Origin: Salinibacterium xinjiangense
GTDB lineage: Bacteria > Actinomycetota > Actinomycetes > Actinomycetales > Microbacteriaceae
NCBI RefSeq assembly: GCF_014645015.1
Contig: NZ_BMLC01000001.1
Location: forward strand, 820,585-884,584
Reading direction: 5' to 3'
DNA length: 64,000 bases
Shown here: piece by piece, positions 57,576-64,000 of the stretch
Layout: each line of letters opens with the position of its first letter
Position numbering within the stretch: the stretch's first letter is position 1
Notes under the pieces: generated by a model
What the model saw: only the letters and a program-made list of their open reading frames with translations
Databases searched by the model: none
Told to the model about the DNA's origin: nothing
Made by a program: the position numbers and the translations under genes

Positions 57576-58538
57576 ATGCCAATGACTGACCTTTCCCTCG
57601 CCGAACTGGAGAAATACCGACCCGACGTGGTGCAGCCTGCCGACTTCGACTCGTTCTGGTCGACCACGATCGAGGAGTCCCGTGCCGTGGGCGGCCACGT
57701 CTCCCTCGCGCCAGCAGACACCCCGATCAGTGAGCTGATCGTGGAAGACCTGACATTCCCGGGCTTCGCGGGCGACCCGGTGCGCGGCTGGGTGACCCGC
57801 CCGCGCACTCCTGGTGCGCTGCCGACCGTCGTGGAGTTTCTCGGGTACGGCGGCGGCCGCGGCCTGGCTCACGAGCACCTCGCCTGGGCGGCGAGCGGAT
57901 TCGTGCACATCCTCATGGACACCCGCGGGCAGGGCAGCGCGTGGGGTTCTGGCGGCGAGACCGCCGATCCGCACGGTTCCGGCGGTGCATTCCCGGGCGT
58001 CATGACTCGCGGCATCCTGGATCCAGCCGACTACTACTATCGCCGCCTGTTCACAGATGGGGTGCGGGCAGTGGATGCCGCCCGCGACCTGCCGTTCGTC
58101 GACGAATCGCGTATCGCGGTCACCGGTGGCAGCCAGGGCGGCGGGATCTCGCTCGCCGTGGCCGGGCTGCGCGACGACCTGTGGGGCGTGATGCCTGACG
58201 TCCCGTTTCTCAGTGACTTCCGCCGCGCGATAGCGGTGACCCCGAGCGCGCCATTCACCGAGATCACCCAGTACCTCGCTGTGCACCGCAACCGTGTCGG
58301 GCAGGTGCTCGACACGCTGTCCTACTTCGACGGGGTGAATTTTGCGCGCCGGGCAACGGCGCCCGCCCTGTTCTCGGTGGCACTGATGGACACGATCGTG
58401 ATGCCGTCGACGGTGTTCGCGGCGTTCAATCACTACGCTGGTGTCGACCGCGAGATCGAGGTCTATCCCTACAACAACCACGAGGGCGGCCAGGGTCACC
58501 AGTGGCTGCGCCAGGCGCGCTGGCTCGCAGCGCGCTGA
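57576..58538 (+). CDS. Acetyl xylan esterase/cephalosporin-C deacetylase family
   Basis: 320 aa, no signal peptide. Alpha/beta hydrolase with nucleophile Ser186 in TGGSQGGG, VVEFLGYGGGRG as the oxyanion region, DTRGQGSAWG, and the catalytic His in NNHEGG near the C-terminus. Removes acetyl groups from short xylo-oligosaccharides or related sugars inside the cell. The ATG at 57576 has GGAG seven bases upstream. Convergent with the GH43 gene of the same module. Confidence 0.93.
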   Translation: MPMTDLSLAELEKYRPDVVQPADFDSFWSTTIEESRAVGGHVSLAPADTPISELIVEDLTFPGFAGDPVRGWVTRPRTPGALPTVVEFLGYGGGRGLAHEHLAWAASGFVHILMDTRGQGSAWGSGGETADPHGSGGAFPGVMTRGILDPADYYYRRLFTDGVRAVDAARDLPFVDESRIAVTGGSQGGGISLAVAGLRDDLWGVMPDVPFLSDFRRAIAVTPSAPFTEITQYLAVHRNRVGQVLDTLSYFDGVNFARRATAPALFSVALMDTIVMPSTVFAAFNHYAGVDREIEVYPYNNHEGGQGHQWLRQARWLAAR

Positions 58539-58569
58539 CCCCTCGTCACTCATCACTGCCGTCGGCCGG

Positions 58570-60060
58570 CTAGCGACGGTCGTCATGGCTCCACCCGGTG
58601 AGGCGCACCCTCGCGCCCACAGGCCCTTCCACATAGGGGCCGAACGTCATGCCGACGAACCCTCCAGCCGTCTCTGTGCTCAGCGCACTGAGCGACACCC
58701 GGCCGAGCGTGACGGGCTCGCCCTTCCCGCTCGCGACATTCACGGTGATCTCGCCATCGGCCACCACCGCGGACAGGGTGAATGGGCCCGACGGAAGGGT
58801 CGCGGATCCGACCACGGTGTCGACCCCGTCGCGGCTGGCCAGCGAGACCCGCACCCCATCCGAGGTCGCGACGGCGGCCGCGCGCACCTGAGTCGAGTCG
58901 CTCTGTCTCAGCAACAGCCCGGCCGTGGCATCCTGCCCGTCCACGAGCTCGAGGGTGACAGCCACGGTGCTCTCGGTACTCGTGAGTCGTCTCAGCAGCG
59001 CCGCTGACACCGCACCTGAGCTCACCGATTCGCCCGTCGAGCGCAATTCGAGCGCCAGGTCCGTCTGCTCCGCGAACGTCGGAAAACCACGCACGCTGAG
59101 AAAGTCGGAGAGTTCGGGAACCCCGTCCGAGGCCCACCGTCCCGGCTGCTCCACCGGACTATCGAGTCGCCCCAGTCCAGGATTGATCACGGGCCAGCCT
59201 TCTTCCCATTCCACTGCCGCGAGATGGGTCTCACGCCCGAGGATGTGGTGGCCGTCAATCGGCCGGATGCCCAGCATCGCCATCCACCAGTCGTCGCCGT
59301 CGCCGTGCACCAGGTCGCCATGCCCGACGGCCTGAACATCGACGCCGTGGCCAAGGTGACGGTGGGTGAGCACCGGATTGCGCGGGCACGGCAGGAACGG
59401 ACCGGTGAGGGAACGCGACCGGGCAACCATGACCGAATGCTCGAACGCCGTGCCGCCCTCGGCGGTCACCAGGTAGAACCAGCCGTCGCGTTCGTAGCGA
59501 TGCGGGGCCTCAGCCCAGACCGCGCGGGCCATAGTGCGCGTCCAGATGACGGACTCCTCGCCCACCAGCATGCCGCGCTCCAGGTCGAGTTCGCGCATCC
59601 ACACCTCTGTCTCTCCCTCAAAACCCTGCGGAACCACCTCGCGGCAGCCGATCCACCACGCCCGCCCCTCATGGAAGAACAGCGAAGGATCGATTCCCGG
59701 CGCATCCGGGAGCATCACCGGCGACGACCAGGGGCCGGCGATATCGGTCGCGGTCACGTAGAAGTTGCCGGTCACCTCGCCGGCATCCATGAGCGTGCAC
59801 GCGATGTAGAACTTTCCGTCGTGATGACGGATGGTCGGGGCGAAGAGGCCGCGCGAATCCGGCACCGCACTGAAGTCGAACTGGCCCGGGTCATGGATGG
59901 CATGACCGACCAGCCGCCAGGTCACAAGGTCATCGCTGGCGTGGATCGGCAACCCCGGGAGGTATTCGAAGGTGGAGTTCACCAGGTAGTAGGTGCCGTC
60001 GACCCGGCAGATGCTCGGGTCAGGGTAGAGACCGGCCAGGATGGGGTTGGCGGGGCGCAA
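58570..60060 (-). CDS. Glycoside hydrolase family 43 enzyme (beta-xylosidase/arabinofuranosidase)
   Basis: 496 aa, TTG start with GAGGAG six bases upstream. A five-bladed beta-propeller opening NPILAGLYPDPSICRVDGTYYLVNSTFEY (base Asp14), with acid Glu in VWAEAPHRY, and a C-terminal beta-sandwich (from about 310). No signal peptide, so it acts on imported oligosaccharides. Operon with the GH3 gene and two permeases. Confidence 0.92.
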   Translation of the reverse strand: MRPANPILAGLYPDPSICRVDGTYYLVNSTFEYLPGLPIHASDDLVTWRLVGHAIHDPGQFDFSAVPDSRGLFAPTIRHHDGKFYIACTLMDAGEVTGNFYVTATDIAGPWSSPVMLPDAPGIDPSLFFHEGRAWWIGCREVVPQGFEGETEVWMRELDLERGMLVGEESVIWTRTMARAVWAEAPHRYERDGWFYLVTAEGGTAFEHSVMVARSRSLTGPFLPCPRNPVLTHRHLGHGVDVQAVGHGDLVHGDGDDWWMAMLGIRPIDGHHILGRETHLAAVEWEEGWPVINPGLGRLDSPVEQPGRWASDGVPELSDFLSVRGFPTFAEQTDLALELRSTGESVSSGAVSAALLRRLTSTESTVAVTLELVDGQDATAGLLLRQSDSTQVRAAAVATSDGVRVSLASRDGVDTVVGSATLPSGPFTLSAVVADGEITVNVASGKGEPVTLGRVSLSALSTETAGGFVGMTFGPYVEGPVGARVRLTGWSHDDRR

Positions 60061-60107
60061 CGAAACTCCTCAGGTCGAAAAGACAGGGTTTGCCAGACAG
60101 GCGCAGC

Positions 60108-62405
60108 TCAGACGCTGGATGCGACGTGCTCGACGCTCGCGGTCGCCAGCCGTTGATCTGCGGTAGTGAGCACGTACTCGGCGCCGCTGAAACGGAGCAT
60201 CGCCTCGGTCTCCCTGGCCGCACACGACGGACCCACCCACAGCTCCACATCCCCCGGTTCGATGACACGCACACCCGAGGCTGCCGTCATCGCGAACCTG
60301 GCCGGCGGCACGACGAAGGTCATGCGCACACGCTCCCCCGGCGCCAGCGTCAGCCTCTGGTAGGCGAGCAGCTGGGCCACTGGCCGGGTCACGGAGGCGA
60401 AGAGATCGTGACCGTAGAGCTGCACGACATCCGTCGACGTACGATCGCCGGAGTTCGTCACCTCGACCGTCACCTCGACCGTATCGCCCGGCGCCACATC
60501 GCCACTCACGGTGAGATTCTCGTGCGTGAATGTGCTGTACCCGAGACCATGACCGAAGGCGAAGACGGGCGTGGTGTCCACACTGGTCACCTCGGATGGG
60601 CCGCCGAGAATCGGATGCAGATAGGTGTAGGGCTGGGCGCCGGCCGAGCGTGGCATCGACACCGGCAGCCTGCCTGACGGGGCCACACGACCGGAAATAA
60701 TCGCCGCGAGTGCAGTGGCACCCTCCTCCCCTGGGAAGAACGATTGGATCACTGCCGCGGGAGCGCCGACGCCGATGGCCCAGTCGAGCACGTATGGCCG
60801 CCCGGTGAGCACCACCACGACCACCCTCGCTCCGGTAGCCACAACGGCGTCGACGAGTTCGCGCTGCACGCCCGGCAACTCCAGCGATTCGACGTCGTTG
60901 CCTTCACCGACGGTTCCGCGACCAAACAACCCGGCCCTGTCACCGACGACCACGACGGCCGTGCCCGCTGCGCGTGCCGCCTCGGCGGCTGCCGCGATGC
61001 CGGAGCGGTCGTCGCCCTCGACCTCGCACCCACGCGCGTACTCGAGTGCGGCATTCGGGAACTCCACACGCATAGCCTCGAGAATCGTGGGGATCTCGAA
61101 GCCCAGCTCGGTGCCGGGATGGTGGGCGAGAACATGGTTGGCGAAGGAATAGCAGCCCATGAGCGCATCGGTGGAGTCGGCATTCGGTCCGATCACGGCG
61201 ATGGTTCCCGCCGCCGTCGCCGACAGCGGGAGCAGCCCGTCGTTGGTCAGCAGCACGGTGGATTCCTCGGCCAGCTGCCGAGCGACGGCCCGGTGTTCAG
61301 CGCTGTCGAGGTCGACAGCGCTGGGCGGCGACTCGAAGGTCTCATCGAGCAGGCCCAGCTCCTCCTTCTGCGACAGGACGCGCAGAACGGCACGATCCAC
61401 GTCGACGAGGTCGGTCAACCCGTTCGCGATGCAGTCGGCGAGCTCGAGGAACGCGTCGCCGGTGGGGAGTTCGACGTCGATGCCTGCCGTGAGCGCGAGG
61501 CCTGCCGCTGCGGCACGGTCGACGGCGACAGCGTGCATGCTGTGCAGGAACACGACGGCGAAGTAGTCGGAGACGACGACGCCATCGAACCCCCAACGGG
61601 TCCGAAGGATGTCGGTCAGGTATCGAGGGGTGCCGCCGACGGGCTCGCCATCGATCTCGGCGTACGAGTTCATGACTGACCTGGCGCCGCCGTCACGGAT
61701 CGCCATCTCGAACGGGGGCAGCAGAACGTCCTCCAGCTCACGCGGCCCCGCGTGCACCGGTGCGTGGTTGCGACCGGACTGCGAAGCCGAGTAGCCGACG
61801 AAGTGCTTGAGCGTGGCGTGCACGCCGGCCGACTGGAGGCCGCGAACATAGGAGGTGCCGATGGTTCCGACGAGGTAGGGGTCTTCGGCGATGCACTCAT
61901 CCACTCGTCCCCAGCGTGCATCCCGAATCACATCGAGCACCGGCGCGAGGCCCTGGTGAATGCCCAGCGACCGCATCGACTCGCCGATCAGCCCGGCCAT
62001 GCGCTCCACGAGTTCGGGGTCGAACGCTGCACCCCAGGCCAGCGGGGTCGGGAAGGTCGCCGCCTTCCATGCGGCCAGGCCGGTAAGGCATTCCTCGTGC
62101 ACGATGGCAGGGATGCCCAGCCGCGAGTTCTCACGGAGCCTGCGCTGCTCTGCCCACAGCCAGCCCGCCCGCTCCACCGGGTCGACCGGTCTCGTGCCGT
62201 AGACCCGCGTGAGGTGCCCCATCCCATTGACGCTCGCGGCTTCGTAGCTGTTCGACGAGACCATCTCGCCCGCCATCGGGGCGACGACCTCATCACCCTG
62301 GTCGACCCAGTAGCCGACGAGTTGGGAGATTTTCTCCGCCAGAGTCATCTGGCTGTGAAGGTCACGTACCCGCTGTGAGACCGGGGGGAGTTCTGTTGCG
62401 ATCAC
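60108..62405 (-). CDS. Glycoside hydrolase family 3 enzyme (beta-xylosidase/beta-glucosidase)
   Basis: 765 aa, GTG start. KHF at 200-202 and nucleophile Asp280 in GFDGVVVSDY mark the GH3 barrel; the second domain and a C-terminal fibronectin III-like domain (VTVEVTNSGDRTSTDVVQLYGHD) follow. No signal peptide; cytoplasmic. Cleaves terminal beta-linked xylose or glucose from oligosaccharides brought in by the ABC permeases encoded just upstream. Confidence 0.94.
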   Translation of the reverse strand: MIATELPPVSQRVRDLHSQMTLAEKISQLVGYWVDQGDEVVAPMAGEMVSSNSYEAASVNGMGHLTRVYGTRPVDPVERAGWLWAEQRRLRENSRLGIPAIVHEECLTGLAAWKAATFPTPLAWGAAFDPELVERMAGLIGESMRSLGIHQGLAPVLDVIRDARWGRVDECIAEDPYLVGTIGTSYVRGLQSAGVHATLKHFVGYSASQSGRNHAPVHAGPRELEDVLLPPFEMAIRDGGARSVMNSYAEIDGEPVGGTPRYLTDILRTRWGFDGVVVSDYFAVVFLHSMHAVAVDRAAAAGLALTAGIDVELPTGDAFLELADCIANGLTDLVDVDRAVLRVLSQKEELGLLDETFESPPSAVDLDSAEHRAVARQLAEESTVLLTNDGLLPLSATAAGTIAVIGPNADSTDALMGCYSFANHVLAHHPGTELGFEIPTILEAMRVEFPNAALEYARGCEVEGDDRSGIAAAAEAARAAGTAVVVVGDRAGLFGRGTVGEGNDVESLELPGVQRELVDAVVATGARVVVVVLTGRPYVLDWAIGVGAPAAVIQSFFPGEEGATALAAIISGRVAPSGRLPVSMPRSAGAQPYTYLHPILGGPSEVTSVDTTPVFAFGHGLGYSTFTHENLTVSGDVAPGDTVEVTVEVTNSGDRTSTDVVQLYGHDLFASVTRPVAQLLAYQRLTLAPGERVRMTFVVPPARFAMTAASGVRVIEPGDVELWVGPSCAARETEAMLRFSGAEYVLTTADQRLATASVEHVASSV

Positions 62406-62481
62406 GAGTTCATCTCTCTATCTGAATTGCTGGCGACATGCGGCGACGCACCGGAGCCGAGCGGGCTCAGGTGGCGGTGGA

Positions 62482-63357
62482 TCAGCCCTTGACGGCACCC
62501 GTGAGGCCGCCGACGATCTTGCGCTCGAAGAGGCTGAAGAACACGAGTGCCGGAATCATCGACAGCGACGTGAACGCCAGCACCCTCGCCGTATCGACCG
62601 AGTACTGCGACGCGAAGGATTGCACTCCGAGCGGGAGCGTGTAGATGGCTTCGTCGCTCAGGATGAACAGGGGTAGCAGGTAGCTGTTCCAACTGGCGAT
62701 GAACGCGAGGATACCCACCGTGATCACCCCGGCCTTGGAGAGCGGGATGACCATGCGCCAGAAGAAGCCGATCCTGGAGCATCCATCGATGGATGCCGCC
62801 TCCTGCAGTTCGTTCGGAATCGCCTGCAGGAACGGCACCATGATGATGATCGTCACCGGCAGGGCGAACGCGATCTGCGGAATGATGACACCCCCGAGGG
62901 TGTTCATCAGCCCGAGGTTGCGCACGAGGATGTAGAGCGGGGTGATCGCGACTGTCATGGGGAACATGAGCCCGGCCGCGAAGACCGCATACATCGCACC
63001 GCGACCGCGGAAGTTGTACCGCGCCAGCGCGAAGCTCGCCATTAGGCCAAACACCACCACGAAGAAGGTCGTCACCGTCGCCGAGATCGCGGAGTTCCCG
63101 ACCTGGCGCCAGAACACATTGCTCGCCAGTACGTCGATGTAGTTGCCGAACTGCCATGAGATGGGGAACCCGGATGGGTCGAGCGTGATCTCCGAGTTGG
63201 TGCGGAATCCGCCGAGGATGATGTACCCGACCGGGGTGAGGGTGAGCGCAATGAGAATCAGCGCCAGGAAGTAGATCGCGGGCCCGCCGAGCGACCGCTT
63301 GGTGTGGCGATCGGGCTTGACCAGGCCGGTCGAGGCTCTGGGTGTCAGTGTAGACAT
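62482..63357 (-). CDS. ABC sugar transporter permease, MalG type
   Basis: 291 aa, six helices; EAA loop ELQEAASIDGCSRIGFFWRMVIPLSKAG and C-terminus FERKIVGGLTGAVKG. ATG at 63357 with GGGAGG nine bases upstream, overlapping the stop of the preceding permease by 1 bp. Imports the oligosaccharide for the GH3 and GH43 enzymes. Confidence 0.93.
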   Translation of the reverse strand: MSTLTPRASTGLVKPDRHTKRSLGGPAIYFLALILIALTLTPVGYIILGGFRTNSEITLDPSGFPISWQFGNYIDVLASNVFWRQVGNSAISATVTTFFVVVFGLMASFALARYNFRGRGAMYAVFAAGLMFPMTVAITPLYILVRNLGLMNTLGGVIIPQIAFALPVTIIIMVPFLQAIPNELQEAASIDGCSRIGFFWRMVIPLSKAGVITVGILAFIASWNSYLLPLFILSDEAIYTLPLGVQSFASQYSVDTARVLAFTSLSMIPALVFFSLFERKIVGGLTGAVKG

Positions 63358-64000
63358 CAGGACTTTCCTCCCGTGATTGCTCCCGCTGTGTCCCGCCGCA
63401 GCAGGAACCGCTGGTAGAACAGGGCTACCGTCAGCGAGATGAGGAACATGACGACGGCCACAGCATTGCCATAGCCGTAACTTCCGGCGTTTCGGCCGTT
63501 CGCGACCATGTACGTCGCCATGGTCGACGTTCCCGCGATCGACGACACGTACTGGCCCCAGATGATGTACACGAGGTCGAACAACTGCAGCGATCCGATG
63601 ATCGACAGGAACGCCCAGATCCGCACCGTCGGGCCGAGCAGCGGCAGCACGATCAGGCGCTGCACCTGCCAGAACGATGCACCGTCGATGGATGCCGCCT
63701 CCGACAGCTCCTCGGGAATCCCCTGCAGCCCCGCGAGGAACAGGATCACCGCGAAACCGACGTACTTCCAGGTGATGATCATGAGCAGCGACCAGATGGC
63801 GACGTCAGGATTGGACAGCCAGTCCTGCTGCAGTGACGCCAGCCCGAGCTTGTCGAGCAGGCCGTTGGCGGCGCCTCCGGACTGCAACATGAGACTCCAG
63901 CCGAGACCGACGACGACCTCGGAGATCACGTACGGCACGAAGATGAGCACCCGGATGACGGACTGGCCGCGCATCTTGCGGTTGAGCAGCAGCGCCAGTC
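63357..64000 (-). CDS. ABC sugar transporter permease, MalF type (cut by window end)
   Basis: Partial; the frame stays open to the right edge (LALLLNRKMRGQSVIRVLIFVPYVISEVVVGLGWSLM), so the N-terminus lies outside. EAA loop ELSEAASIDGASFWQVQRLIVLPLLGP is present. A binding protein gene is expected further right. Confidence 0.92.
   Translation of the reverse strand, partial: LALLLNRKMRGQSVIRVLIFVPYVISEVVVGLGWSLMLQSGGAANGLLDKLGLASLQQDWLSNPDVAIWSLLMIITWKYVGFAVILFLAGLQGIPEELSEAASIDGASFWQVQRLIVLPLLGPTVRIWAFLSIIGSLQLFDLVYIIWGQYVSSIAGTSTMATYMVANGRNAGSYGYGNAVAVVMFLISLTVALFYQRFLLRRDTAGAITGGKS

Noticed and set aside
57465-58634. 389-codon frame antisense to the acetyl esterase gene
   Set aside because: Shadow frame; the plus strand has an intact serine hydrolase.

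Overview
The window is high-GC chromosomal DNA from an actinobacterium, most likely a member of the Microbacteriaceae. Pointers are the RecQ helicase with a C-terminal phosphoribosyltransferase-like tail, the frequent GTG and TTG starts, sugar ABC operons without their own ATPase gene, and DasR/NagR-type palindromes in front of amino-sugar genes. No phage or transposase gene was recognised. The left end opens with a poly-G run and purine-rich repeats and looks like a contig edge.

Layout. 0.1-5.2 kb: a broken carboxymuconolactone-decarboxylase-like gene, a membrane-anchored nuclease, intact recQ, a decayed polytopic membrane protein gene, and a second, decayed copy of the recQ 3' end. 5.3-14.9 kb: a defence island that looks AT-richer than its surroundings. 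It holds a cytosine-5 DNA methyltransferase, a leftward operon of a MutL/MORC-type ATPase, a Z1 helicase-like protein, a PD-(D/E)XK (DUF4420) protein and an AIPR protein, and the Vsr mismatch endonuclease. This gene content matches the Mza type of anti-phage system. 14.9-15.8 kb: a gene graveyard with an MFS transporter remnant (its relative is intact at 35.5-36.9 kb) and a decayed DUF433/DUF5615 toxin-antitoxin pair. 15.8-19.8 kb: an amino acid permease and a zinc alcohol dehydrogenase, divergent from a PucR-type regulator.

20-32 kb is an amino-sugar region. It has a secreted protein, an aldo/keto reductase, a HutC-type GntR regulator followed by a GNAT-like acyltransferase, and a long operon: lipoprotein binding protein, two permeases, BadF-type sugar kinase, NanE epimerase, two SIS-domain proteins. 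A convergent nagB follows. Palindromes related to TGGTCTAGACCA lie before the transporter operon, the secreted protein gene and nagB, so one regulator may control them together. NagA and the transporter ATPase are not in the window.

32-41 kb: small accessory genes and remnants, an NCS1 permease divergent from a cyclase-family hydrolase, two MFS exporters, a CPBP protease-like protein, LtrA and PurU. 41-50 kb is housekeeping: asd-lysC, recR-dnaX, pta-ackA, the signal recognition particle RNA gene (minus strand) and tRNA-Ser(GGA). 50-56 kb: a membrane protein, a HerA-like ATPase, a saccharopine dehydrogenase-like protein, a PAP2 phosphatase and a ROK regulator. 56-64 kb: a Bcr/CflA-type exporter, then a plant-oligosaccharide module with an acetyl esterase, a GH43 enzyme, a GH3 enzyme and two ABC permeases, the last cut by the window end.

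Functions come from family motifs recognised by eye. Operators, remnants and the operon-level pathway are inferences.
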